A stretch of 64,000 nucleotides of DNA from Pseudomonas sp. R84. Lineage in GTDB: Bacteria > Pseudomonadota > Gammaproteobacteria > Pseudomonadales > Pseudomonadaceae. The position numbers were made by a program, and so were the translations under genes. The notes under the pieces are model-generated. The model saw only the letters and a program-made list of their open reading frames with translations. It had not been told where the DNA came from and made no database searches. This document shows positions 49,108 to 57,420 of the stretch, one piece after another. Every line of letters starts with the position of its first letter. Positions within the stretch are counted from its first letter, which is position 1. The DNA is taken from positions 1,229,501-1,293,500 of the forward strand of contig NZ_CP019426.1 in the NCBI RefSeq assembly GCF_009834515.1, in the 5' to 3' direction.

Positions 49108-50412
49108 GTGAATCCGGTCAAAGTAGGCATCTGTGGGTTAGGGACCGTCGGTGGCGGTACCTTCAACGTACTTCAGCGCAACGCCGAGGAAATTGCTCGT
49201 CGTGCCGGGCGTGGGATCGAAGTGGCACAAATTGCCATGCGCACGCCAAAGCCTCAGTTCCAGACGACCGGTATTGCGATTACCAACGATGTCTTCGAAG
49301 TGGCCACAAACCCTGAGATCGACATCGTTATAGAGCTGATGGGCGGCTACACCGTTGCCCGCGAGCTGGTACTCAAGGCCATCGAGAATGGCAAGCATGT
49401 GGTCACCGCGAACAAGGCTCTGATTGCCGTTCACGGTAATGAAATTTTCGCCAAGGCTCGCGAGAAAGGCGTGATCGTGGCGTTCGAAGCGGCCGTGGCC
49501 GGTGGCATTCCGGTGATCAAGGCGATCCGTGAAGGCCTGTCCGCCAACCGCATCAACTGGGTCGCCGGGATCATCAACGGCACCGGTAACTTCATCCTTA
49601 CCGAAATGCGCGAGAAGGGCCGTACCTTCGAAGACGTGTTGGCCGAAGCTCAGGCACTGGGTTACGCCGAAGCCGATCCGACCTTCGACGTTGAAGGCAT
49701 CGACGCCGCGCACAAGCTGACGATTCTGGCCTCCATCGCCTTCGGCATTCCACTGCAATTCGACAAGGCTTACACCGAAGGCATCACCAAGCTGACCACC
49801 GCTGACGTCAACTACGCCGAAGCGCTGGGCTATCGCATCAAGCACCTCGGTGTGGCGCGCAGCACTGCCGCCGGCATCGAGTTGCGCGTGCACCCGACGT
49901 TGATCCCGGCTGATCGCCTGATCGCCAACGTCAACGGCGTGATGAACGCGGTAATGGTCAACGGTGACGCTGCCGGCTCGACGCTGTTCTACGGCGCTGG
50001 CGCTGGCATGGAGCCAACTGCTTCGTCGGTGATCGCCGATCTGGTCGACGTGGTTCGCGCCATGACTTCCGATCCGGAAAACCGCGTGCCGCACCTGGCC
50101 TTCCAGCCAGACTCGCTGTCGGCCCATCCGATCCTGCCGATCGAAGCCTGCGAAAGCGCTTATTACCTGCGCATTCAGGCCAAGGACCATCCGGGCGTAC
50201 TCGCTCAGGTGGCGAGCATCCTCTCGGAGCGCGGCATCAACATCGAGTCGATCATGCAGAAGGAAGTCGAGGAACACGACGGTCTGGTGCCGATGATCCT
50301 GCTGACCCACCGTGTCGTGGAACAGCGCATCAACGATGCCATCGCCGCCCTCGAAGCGCTGGCCGGCGTGAATGGTCCGGTTGTACGGATCCGCGTCGAA
50401 CACTTGAATTAA
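49108..50412 (+). CDS. hom: Homoserine dehydrogenase
   Basis: A 434-residue enzyme that reduces aspartate semialdehyde to homoserine for threonine and methionine. The NAD(P)-binding start is KVGICGLGTVGGGTF. The conserved catalytic region reads GIINGTGNFILTEMREKG (about 165-182) and DVEGIDAAHKLTILASIAFG (about 200). A C-terminal ACT domain (YYLRIQAKDHPGVLAQVASIL) probably senses threonine. The GTG start follows GGGGAG. It is followed by thrC. Confidence 0.97.
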   Translation: MNPVKVGICGLGTVGGGTFNVLQRNAEEIARRAGRGIEVAQIAMRTPKPQFQTTGIAITNDVFEVATNPEIDIVIELMGGYTVARELVLKAIENGKHVVTANKALIAVHGNEIFAKAREKGVIVAFEAAVAGGIPVIKAIREGLSANRINWVAGIINGTGNFILTEMREKGRTFEDVLAEAQALGYAEADPTFDVEGIDAAHKLTILASIAFGIPLQFDKAYTEGITKLTTADVNYAEALGYRIKHLGVARSTAAGIELRVHPTLIPADRLIANVNGVMNAVMVNGDAAGSTLFYGAGAGMEPTASSVIADLVDVVRAMTSDPENRVPHLAFQPDSLSAHPILPIEACESAYYLRIQAKDHPGVLAQVASILSERGINIESIMQKEVEEHDGLVPMILLTHRVVEQRINDAIAALEALAGVNGPVVRIRVEHLN

Positions 50413-50422
50413 CAGCAGCGGC

Positions 50423-50500
50423 AAGTTTCCAGCTTCAAGCTGCAAGTAAAAGCAGAGCCGCTTTTCACTTGTAGCTTGCAGCTTGCAGCTTGTAGCTCAA
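50423..50500. repeat. AGCTTGCAGCTTG-type repeat between hom and thrC
   Basis: CCAGCTTCAAGCTGCAAGT and the inverse GTAGCTTGCAGCTTGCAGCTTGTAGC flank AAAAGCAGAGCCGCTTTT, a smaller hairpin. Same family as 5428-5500. Confidence 0.65.
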
Positions 50501-50517
50501 ACCGAAGGTTTGCCCTT

Positions 50518-51927
50518 ATGCGTTATATCAGTACCCGCGGCCAGGCACCGGCCCTGAATTTCGAAGAGGTCCTGCTGGCCGGTCTGGCGACCGACGGCGG
50601 TCTGTACGTTCCGGAAAACCTGCCACGTTTCACCCAGGAAGAGATCGCTTCCTGGGCCGGCCTGCCGTATCACGAGCTGGCCTTCCGGGTGATGCGCCCG
50701 TTCGTCACCGGCAGCATTCCGGACGCCGATTTCAAAAAGATTCTCGAAGAAACCTACGGCGTGTTCTCGCACAGCGCCGTGGCGCCGCTGCGTCAGCTGA
50801 ACGGCAACGAATGGGTCATGGAGCTGTTCCACGGTCCAACCCTGGCGTTCAAGGACTTCGCCCTGCAATTGCTCGGTCGTCTGCTCGACTATGTGCTGGA
50901 AAAACGCGGCGAGCGCGTAGTGATCGTCGGCGCCACTTCCGGTGATACCGGTTCGGCCGCCATCGAAGGCTGCAAGCACTGCGAAAACGTCGACATCTTC
51001 ATCCTGCACCCGCACAACCGTGTGTCCGAAGTGCAGCGCCGACAGATGACCACGATTTTCGGCGAGAATATCCACAACATTGCCATCGAAGGTAATTTCG
51101 ATGACTGCCAGGAAATGGTCAAGGCGAGCTTCGCCGACCAGAGCTTCCTCAAAGGCACGCGCCTGGTGGCGGTGAACTCGATCAACTGGGCGCGGATCAT
51201 GGCCCAGATCGTTTACTACTTCCACGCATCGCTGCAACTGGGCGGCCCGGCGCGTTCGGTGTCGTTCTCGGTACCAACCGGCAACTTCGGCGACATCTTC
51301 GCCGGCTACCTGGCCCGCAACATGGGCCTGCCGATCAACCAGTTGATCGTCGCCACCAACCGCAACGACATCCTGCACCGCTTCATGAGCGGCAATCAGT
51401 ACGTCAAGGAAACCCTGCACGCCACGCTGTCGCCGTCGATGGACATCATGGTCTCGTCGAACTTCGAGCGCCTGCTGTTCGACCTGCACGGTCGCAACGG
51501 CGCGGCAATCGCCGGTCTGATGGATTCGTTCAAGCAGGGCGGCGGTTTCAGCGTCGAACAAGAACGCTGGACCGAAGCGCGCAAACTGTTCGACTCGCTG
51601 GCCGTGGATGACGCGCAGACTTGCGAAACCATTGCCGAAGTCTACGAGCAGACTGGCGAAGTGCTGGATCCGCACACCGCCATCGGCGTCAAGGCTGCAC
51701 GCGAATGCCGTCGTAGCCTCGATATCCCGATGGTAATTCTCGGCACCGCACACCCGGTGAAATTCCCGGATGCGGTAGAGAAGGCCGGTGTAGGAAAAGC
51801 GCTCGAACTACCTGCACATCTTTCTGATTTGTTTGAGCGAAACGAGCGTTGCACCGTTCTGCCAAACGAGCTGAAAGCCGTGCAAGCCTTTGTCAGCCAG
51901 CATGGCAACCGCGGCAAGCCGCTTTAA
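50518..51927 (+). CDS. thrC: Threonine synthase
   Basis: A 469-residue PLP enzyme that converts O-phosphohomoserine to threonine. The start MRYISTRGQAPALNFEEVLL is typical of the bacterial class. The PLP lysine lies in FHGPTLAFKDFALQLLG (about residue 111), and the phosphate-binding loop in VPTGNFGDIFAGY. I chose the ATG at 50518, which follows GAAGG; the repeat upstream is excluded. Works directly after Hom. Confidence 0.97.
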   Translation: MRYISTRGQAPALNFEEVLLAGLATDGGLYVPENLPRFTQEEIASWAGLPYHELAFRVMRPFVTGSIPDADFKKILEETYGVFSHSAVAPLRQLNGNEWVMELFHGPTLAFKDFALQLLGRLLDYVLEKRGERVVIVGATSGDTGSAAIEGCKHCENVDIFILHPHNRVSEVQRRQMTTIFGENIHNIAIEGNFDDCQEMVKASFADQSFLKGTRLVAVNSINWARIMAQIVYYFHASLQLGGPARSVSFSVPTGNFGDIFAGYLARNMGLPINQLIVATNRNDILHRFMSGNQYVKETLHATLSPSMDIMVSSNFERLLFDLHGRNGAAIAGLMDSFKQGGGFSVEQERWTEARKLFDSLAVDDAQTCETIAEVYEQTGEVLDPHTAIGVKAARECRRSLDIPMVILGTAHPVKFPDAVEKAGVGKALELPAHLSDLFERNERCTVLPNELKAVQAFVSQHGNRGKPL

Positions 51928-51951
51928 GCCAGTAAAAGCTGTCACATTTTG

Positions 51952-51979
51952 AAGCCCGTCTCCTGACGGGCTTTTTTGT
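51952..51979 (+). terminator. Terminator after thrC
   Basis: AAGCCCGTC (51952-51960) pairs with GACGGGCTT (51965-51973), followed by six T bases. Confidence 0.93.
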
Positions 51980-52047
51980 TTCTGCTGCCACACTGCTCGG
52001 GTTTTCACCCACGAAGGACGGGTGAGTCGATCACGAAGGAAGTGGCA

Positions 52048-53421
52048 ATGCTGTTTTATAGAGGTTTGAAACCGGCACTGGCTGGGCTGTTCTTGTTCGC
52101 ATTACTGGCCTTGATGCGCAGCAGTGAGGCGGCGCAACTGGCGCTGCATGACGAGGCCGTGGCCGGCAAAGTCCAGCCCATCGAACTGGCCGCACACGAG
52201 CGTCAATGGATTCGCGACAACCCCGAGGTGACGGTCACGTCGGTGCAGTACCCGTTGTATCTGTTCCAGGATGAGCACGGGCAGTGGAGCGGCTTGAACA
52301 ACGATGTACTCAAGCGTGTGACGGCGATGACCGGGTTGCGGTTTGTGCATCAGGAATCGTTTTCCACCGATCACATGCTCGAACGACTGGAGAGCGGCGC
52401 GGCCGATATCAGTACGACCCTGGCGATGAGCGAGGAGCGCAAGGCATTCCTGGATTACAGCCACGCGTTCGGTGGCGCGGGCTGGGTGTTTGTTGGACGC
52501 GCTGACGCACCTCGGCTGGATGCCTTCGAGCAGTTGAGCAAACGGGTGCTGGTGCTACCGGCCCGGCATGCGCTGGAAGACATGATCAGGCGTGACTTCC
52601 CCTTGATCGAGATTCGCTCGGTCAAGACCTACGCCGAGGCGCGGGCGCTGGTTGAAAGCGGTGAAGCCTACGCCACCATCGAAAACGAAATTGGCGCGCA
52701 GCTTTACCCGCTGGGTTTGCTCAAGGTCGGAGGTCTGGTTGAGGGCAAATGGGAAGCGGATAACCTGGCCGTGCGCAAAGGCATGCCTGTGCTCCTGAGT
52801 ATTCTCAACAAGGCCCTTGAGGCGTTTCCCGCAGCCGAATTGCGGGCCATCCGCCTGAAATGGCTGGAAGGTATTGCACCGGCGCCCGTGCCGTCAGTCT
52901 GGCAGCAGATGCTTGAATGGGGTTGCTGGGGCATGGGTGGGCTTGGCGTGTTCGGCCTGCTGTCGCTGATATGGAATCGGCGTCTGACCGCCGTGATCAA
53001 GCTGCGGCGCACGGCGGAAAAAGATCTGGGCGATCAACTAGCATTTCAGCATGCATTGATCGACTCCATGCCTGATCCGGTGTTTGTCCGTGATCTGCAA
53101 GGGCGGCTGATCATGTGCAATCGTAGCTATGAGGAAGCGCTCTCGGTTCGACTGGATCAGGTGCTGGGGCGGCTGCTGATTGAAGTCAACGCGTTGCCTG
53201 AAGCCACGGCGCTGATGTTGCACGATGAGTTCATGGTGCAGTTGCGCACGCGCAAGTCGCGTTTCAGCAAACGGCGATTGCAGTTCAAGAATGGCACCCG
53301 TGAGGTCTATCAATGGACGGTGCCGTTTTACAGTGCTGATGGCAAATTGCGTGGGCTTTTGGGCGGTTGGACAGACATCACCCAGCGTCGGACAGAGAGT
53401 GGGTGCCGATGTCCGCATTGA
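52048..53421 (+). CDS. Truncated sensor: SBP_bac_3, membrane segment and PAS, kinase domain missing
   Basis: A 457-residue protein. A signal anchor (PALAGLFLFALLALM) is followed by one periplasmic solute-binding domain at about residues 45-285 (HERQWIRDNPEVTVTSVQYP to ELRAIRLKWLEG). A membrane segment comes next (WGMGGLGVFGLLSLIW, about 300-318), then a PAS domain (about 335-450: LIDSMPDPVFVRDLQGRLIMCN). The frame stops six to eight residues after the usual PAS end, GGWTDITQRR. Relatives continue as HisKA-HATPase hybrid kinases with two binding domains. No kinase motif is found in any frame downstream, so this looks like an eroded EvgS/BvgS-type kinase or a stand-alone sensor. Confidence 0.8.
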   Translation: MLFYRGLKPALAGLFLFALLALMRSSEAAQLALHDEAVAGKVQPIELAAHERQWIRDNPEVTVTSVQYPLYLFQDEHGQWSGLNNDVLKRVTAMTGLRFVHQESFSTDHMLERLESGAADISTTLAMSEERKAFLDYSHAFGGAGWVFVGRADAPRLDAFEQLSKRVLVLPARHALEDMIRRDFPLIEIRSVKTYAEARALVESGEAYATIENEIGAQLYPLGLLKVGGLVEGKWEADNLAVRKGMPVLLSILNKALEAFPAAELRAIRLKWLEGIAPAPVPSVWQQMLEWGCWGMGGLGVFGLLSLIWNRRLTAVIKLRRTAEKDLGDQLAFQHALIDSMPDPVFVRDLQGRLIMCNRSYEEALSVRLDQVLGRLLIEVNALPEATALMLHDEFMVQLRTRKSRFSKRRLQFKNGTREVYQWTVPFYSADGKLRGLLGGWTDITQRRTESGCRCPH

Positions 53422-53537
53422 AGATGGGAAATGTCCTATATGACGCGGCTACTTTTCCGATGGGAGGCTTAGGACTGCTGCCCTAGAGTGACAACCACTG
53501 CGGTGAGAGTCCGCGATTGTCGCTTCAGAGGCCGCTT

Positions 53538-53945
53538 ATGCGCTCGCTTAAAGTCCTGATACTTGAACCCAATCCGTTCCAACTGATGGCATTGCATCAA
53601 ATGCTCAATGCCATTGGTATCTATGACGTACTGACGGCGCCGTCGCTGGCCTCGGCCCTGTCTTCACTGGGCCATCGCGGCGTGGTCGATATCGCCATTT
53701 GCGATCCGCAGCTCAAGGGCGGCGATGGCCTGGCGCTGATCCATCATCTGGCGGTTCAGCAGGAGGCACGCGCGCTGATCCTGCTGGGAACGGTCGCGCC
53801 AAGCCTGCTGAACGATCTCGAACCCTTGCTGAGCGAGCATAGAATGCGGCTGTTGGGTCGCCTGCAAACCCCAGTGTCGGCGGTACTGATGCGCGGTTTG
53901 CTCGACAGCTACGTGATCGCCGCTTCGCCACCCGTGCGGGTTTGA
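53538..53945 (+). CDS. Response-regulator receiver protein with altered active site
   Basis: A 135-residue single receiver domain. The phospho-acceptor is probably the Asp in VDIAICDPQLKGGDGL (about residue 53). The usual N-terminal acidic pair is reduced to ILEPNPFQ (Glu followed by Pro), and the invariant lysine position reads LQTPV instead of the usual KP. The fold (MALHQMLNAIG, LALIHHLAVQ, LILLGT) is intact. Relatives pair with SBP-type hybrid kinases; the neighbour upstream has lost its kinase part. It is preceded by AGAGG. It probably has little or no phosphotransfer activity. Confidence 0.8.
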   Translation: MRSLKVLILEPNPFQLMALHQMLNAIGIYDVLTAPSLASALSSLGHRGVVDIAICDPQLKGGDGLALIHHLAVQQEARALILLGTVAPSLLNDLEPLLSEHRMRLLGRLQTPVSAVLMRGLLDSYVIAASPPVRV

Positions 53946-54111
53946 CGGGGACGGTTATTTTTCTGTCATCTTCGGCGTGCATGCTCTGACAGACCGGTGA
54001 CACTCCAGGAACGGGGCAGTCGGTATGCAGAACTTTCTTCTCGGGCCGGTGGTCATTTATTGTGAACACGCCCCAGGCACACAGTTTTCGGACTATTGAG
54101 TGGAGATCGAG

Positions 54112-54393
54112 ATGGAAAGTATCAGTCTATTGCTCGGTGAGGCTCTGAGCCCGTATCAGGTTTCGTTGTCTCCAAGCGGTTCCCATGGCGAATGCCTGGT
54201 GACCTTGAAGAACAGTCATGGCGCCATCGTGGTGGAACGCGAATTCAATCAGGCACAACTGACCGACAAGCGTCAGTTGACCGATGTCGTTGACGGCTTG
54301 CACCGCGACGTTCTGATCGCTGAAGGACGGCTGGAGCCTTGTGTGATCGCGGCCTTGCGCAACGCAGCACTGGACAAACGTGCGGCGCTGTAA
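54112..54393 (+). CDS. DUF3509 family protein
   Basis: A 93-residue protein of a Pseudomonas family without known function: MESISLLLGEALSPYQVSLS, then CLVTLKNSHGAIVVEREFN and LTDVVDGLHRDVLIAEGRLEP. No signal peptide or membrane segment. I chose the ATG at 54112, which follows GGAG; an in-frame GTG at 54100 lies on the binding site. Confidence 0.85.
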   Translation: MESISLLLGEALSPYQVSLSPSGSHGECLVTLKNSHGAIVVEREFNQAQLTDKRQLTDVVDGLHRDVLIAEGRLEPCVIAALRNAALDKRAAL

Positions 54394-54518
54394 AGATGAA
54401 ATATTTTTTGTGGGAACCTTCCTGCATCCCTGTCAGTCAGACCACGTAACAGCAGGATCAAGCATTGTGCTCCGGTGCTTGTCGCTTGCTGCTACGGGTC
54501 TTTATGTAGGCCACGTTT

Positions 54519-54552
54519 AACCCCGAGTCGTCTCCCCACTTCTCGGGGTTTC
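54519..54552. terminator. Terminator between converging genes
   Basis: AACCCCGAG (54519-54527) pairs with CTCGGGGTT (54542-54550), followed by TCTTTT; it can serve the DUF3509 gene and, less well, the opposing gene. Confidence 0.75.
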
Positions 54553-54569
54553 TTTTGTCTGCGATTTGC

Positions 54570-55496
54570 CTACTGCGCGGCTTGGCGTTCGAAGAATGTG
54601 CGGGCCTGTTCCAGATAATCCTCACGTCTGTCAGGGTCCAGCCATGCGGCGTAGAGCTGGTTCAGGTGTTCATGCGGCAGGGTGCGCAGCAGATGATTGA
54701 TCTCGCTGATGGCCTGGCGGCCCTGCGTGGTGTCGGAACAGGCGACGTAGCCTGACAGATACTTGCCGTTGCCCTGAATCGGATAGAACTCCAGTTCATC
54801 TTCATTGATCTGTGCCTGTTTCGCCTGATAGCGAATCTCCGGCCAATAGCCCAACACCACCTGCAACCGCCCGAGACGCTGCATCGACAGCAGATTGGTC
54901 AGCGCATCGTTGCCGTAATGCGCCGTCAGCGCACCGCTGGGCGCTTGATGCAAAAGGGTGTCGATGAACTCACCGTAGCTGCGTTCCGCCACCACACCGA
55001 CTTTGCGTTCCGTATCGGCCAGCAGCGCCGACAGATCCACTTCATCGTCGACCAGATACGGTTCGAGCACCGAGCGATCTTGCTGGCGCACCACTAGGCC
55101 GTTGCTCACGGCGCGAATTGCCGGGATCGAATACGCGACCCACTGCGCGCGCTCCTTGTTCCACAGCAGCGCGGGGTCACAGGCAAACGGGTTTTCGTGG
55201 AGCATCTGCAGACCACGGGCGCGATTGACCCGCATCAGCGTGTGTTCGTACTGCGGCATGCCGGCGATCAGCAACGGCATCAGTTGGTCGATCACACCCT
55301 GGCCCTTTTTCGGGCCTTCGAAAATGGTCAGCGGCGGCAAGTCTCGCAGCAGCCAGATCAGCGTCGGTTTCGCCTGCGCTCCGGTCGACAGGGCGAGTAA
55401 AAACAATAGGCCGAACAGCCGCCACGTCCACCAATGGTGGGCGCGGTTGGCGTGCGATGTCTGCCGGCGCTTCAGCTTAGATGGCTCCGTCTTCAC
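54570..55496 (-). CDS. Periplasmic solute-binding-like protein (TIGR02285-type)
   Basis: A protein of about 308 residues. A hydrophobic signal (LFGLLFLLALSTGAQA) follows a basic N terminus. The mature part reads LIWLLRDLPPLTIFEGPKKGQG, then VGVVAERSYGEFIDTLL and LVLGYWPEI-type text, and ends YAAWLDPDRREDYL. This resembles SBP_bac_3-like proteins of the TIGR02285 group, of unknown ligand. The start is uncertain: I take the GTG at 55496, which overlaps the end of the CoA-transferase gene by 20 bases. It is probably co-transcribed with that gene. Confidence 0.75.
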   Translation of the reverse strand: MKTEPSKLKRRQTSHANRAHHWWTWRLFGLLFLLALSTGAQAKPTLIWLLRDLPPLTIFEGPKKGQGVIDQLMPLLIAGMPQYEHTLMRVNRARGLQMLHENPFACDPALLWNKERAQWVAYSIPAIRAVSNGLVVRQQDRSVLEPYLVDDEVDLSALLADTERKVGVVAERSYGEFIDTLLHQAPSGALTAHYGNDALTNLLSMQRLGRLQVVLGYWPEIRYQAKQAQINEDELEFYPIQGNGKYLSGYVACSDTTQGRQAISEINHLLRTLPHEHLNQLYAAWLDPDRREDYLEQARTFFERQAAQ

Positions 55497-56676
55497 GCAG
55501 CTTGGCGATCTGTCTCTCGTCGTAGCCAAGGTCGTGAAGTACCTGCGCATTGTGTTCACCCAGTTGCGGTCCGACCCATTCTGAACTGCCCGGTGTCTCA
55601 GAGAGTTTCGGCACAATGCCCGGCATCTTGAAATCTTTGCCGTCGGGCAGTTTGGCGTGCAGGAACATCTCTCGGGCCAGGTACTGCGGATCGTTGAACA
55701 TGTCCTCGGCACTGAAGATCCTGCTGGCCGGTACCTCGGCCTGATTGAGCAGGTCGAGCACGCTTTGCAGCGGCAGCGAATTGACCCAGCGATCAATCAC
55801 GCCATACAGTTCGTCGCGGCGATTATCGCGCCCGTCGTTGCTGGCCAGTGTCGGATCGTTGGCGAGGTCTTCGCGACCGATGATCAGCATGAAGCGTTTG
55901 AAGATCGCATCACCGTTGGCGCCGATCTGCACATGCTTGCCGTCAGCGCTGGTGTGAATCGAAGAGGGCGTAATCCCGGGCATGATGTTGCCGGTGCGCT
56001 CGCGGATAAAACCGAACACGTCGAACTCCGGCACCATGCTTTCCATCATTGCGAAAATCGCTTCATACAGCGCCACATCGACGACTTGGCCGAGGCCACC
56101 GTTGACCTCGCGATGACGCAGCGCCATCAGCGCACCGATCACGCCCCACAGCGCAGCTATCGAATCGCCGATGGAAATGCCGGTGCGCACCGGCGGACGG
56201 TCCTCGAAACCAGTGATGTAGCGCAAACCGCCCATGGACTCGCCCACCGCACCGAAGCCCGGCTGATCCTTCATCGGCCCGGTCTGGCCGAAACCGGAAA
56301 GGCGCACCATCACCAGTTTCGGGTTCAAGGCGTGCAGGGTTTCCCAGCTCAGGCCAAGCTTTTCCAGCACGCCGGGGCGGAAGTTCTCGATGAGGATGTC
56401 GGCTTCGCTGAGCAGTTTTTTCAGGATCGCCAAGCCGTCAGGGTGTTTGAGGTTCAGCGTCAGCGACTTTTTATTGCGCGCCTGAACGAACCACCACAGC
56501 GACGTGCCTTCGTACAGTTTTCGCCATTTGCGCAAGGGATCACCGCCGTCTGGCGACTCGATCTTGATCACTTCGGCGCCGAACTCGCCGCAAATGCGCG
56601 AGGCAAACGGCCCGGCAATCAATGTACCCAATTCAATGACTTTCAGACCCGAGAGCGGTTTGCTGGTGAACGGCAT
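55477..56676 (-). CDS. CaiB/BaiF-type CoA transferase (class III)
   Basis: A 399-residue enzyme that moves CoA between carboxylic acids. The N terminus reads LSGLKVIELGTLIAGPFASR, followed by EFGAEVIKIESPDGGDPLR and ADILIENFRPGVLEKLGL. The catalytic aspartate is expected in TGISIGDSIAALWGV (about residue 170). The acids used cannot be inferred. Together with the solute-binding-like gene it forms a two-gene minus-strand unit. Confidence 0.92.
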   Translation of the reverse strand: MPFTSKPLSGLKVIELGTLIAGPFASRICGEFGAEVIKIESPDGGDPLRKWRKLYEGTSLWWFVQARNKKSLTLNLKHPDGLAILKKLLSEADILIENFRPGVLEKLGLSWETLHALNPKLVMVRLSGFGQTGPMKDQPGFGAVGESMGGLRYITGFEDRPPVRTGISIGDSIAALWGVIGALMALRHREVNGGLGQVVDVALYEAIFAMMESMVPEFDVFGFIRERTGNIMPGITPSSIHTSADGKHVQIGANGDAIFKRFMLIIGREDLANDPTLASNDGRDNRRDELYGVIDRWVNSLPLQSVLDLLNQAEVPASRIFSAEDMFNDPQYLAREMFLHAKLPDGKDFKMPGIVPKLSETPGSSEWVGPQLGEHNAQVLHDLGYDERQIAKLREDGAI

Positions 56677-56822
56677 GCGAAATCCTGTAGGACAAGGCGG
56701 AACGGATACAGCGTTTTAACATAGCCGGCTGTCAGACGCCGCAGCTTGATCGCCATCAATTCGATGATTGCCTACCGCATCGGTTAGACTTGCCGACTTT
56801 CCTCGTATCAAGAAGCCCGTTC

Positions 56823-57365
56823 ATGGCCCAGCCGTCCACTACCTACAAATTTGAACTGAACCTCACCGACCTCGACCGCAGTGTCTACGAGAGCGTCAAG
56901 CAGACCATCGCCCGTCACCCTTCGGAAACCGAAGAGCGCATGACGGTGCGCCTGCTGGCCTACGCCCTCTGGTACAACGAGCAGTTGTCGTTCGGCCGTG
57001 GTCTGTCAGACGTGGATGAACCTGCGCTGTGGGAAAAGAGCCTGGACGACCGTGTTCTGCACTGGATCGAAGTCGGCCAGCCAGACGCCGACCGTCTGAC
57101 CTGGTGCTCGCGTCGTACCGAACGTACCAGCCTGCTGGCCTACGGCAGCCTGCGCGTTTGGGAAACCAAAGTGATCCCGGCGATCAAGAACCTGAAGAAC
57201 GTCAACATCGCAGCAGTCCCGCAAGAAGTGCTGGAAATCCTGGCCAAGGACATGCCCCGCGTCATCAAGTGGGACGTGATGATCAGCGAAGGGACGATCT
57301 TCGTCACCGACGACCGTGGTCAGCACGAAGTCCAGTTGCAATGGCTGCAAGGTGAGCGCGGCTGA
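56823..57365 (+). CDS. yaeQ: YaeQ family protein
   Basis: A 180-residue protein of the PD-(D/E)XK-like YaeQ family, whose role is not settled. Conserved segments are YKFELNLTDLDRSVYES, ARHPSETEERMTVRLLAYAL, WIEVGQPDADRLTWCSRR and RVWETKVIPAIKNLKNV. I chose the ATG at 56823, preceded by AAGAAG. It lies directly upstream of recJ, as in PAO1. Confidence 0.93.
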   Translation: MAQPSTTYKFELNLTDLDRSVYESVKQTIARHPSETEERMTVRLLAYALWYNEQLSFGRGLSDVDEPALWEKSLDDRVLHWIEVGQPDADRLTWCSRRTERTSLLAYGSLRVWETKVIPAIKNLKNVNIAAVPQEVLEILAKDMPRVIKWDVMISEGTIFVTDDRGQHEVQLQWLQGERG

Positions 57366-57420
57366 TCCTGCGCCCTCAACTGATTAATCCCCCGTATTAA
57401 AGAGAAGTCTCCGTCACCCC

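Noticed and set aside
53422..53537. Kinase domain continuing in another frame after the truncated sensor
   Set aside because: No H-box, N-box or G-box text in any frame of the 116 bases before the receiver gene; the space is too short to hold a kinase.
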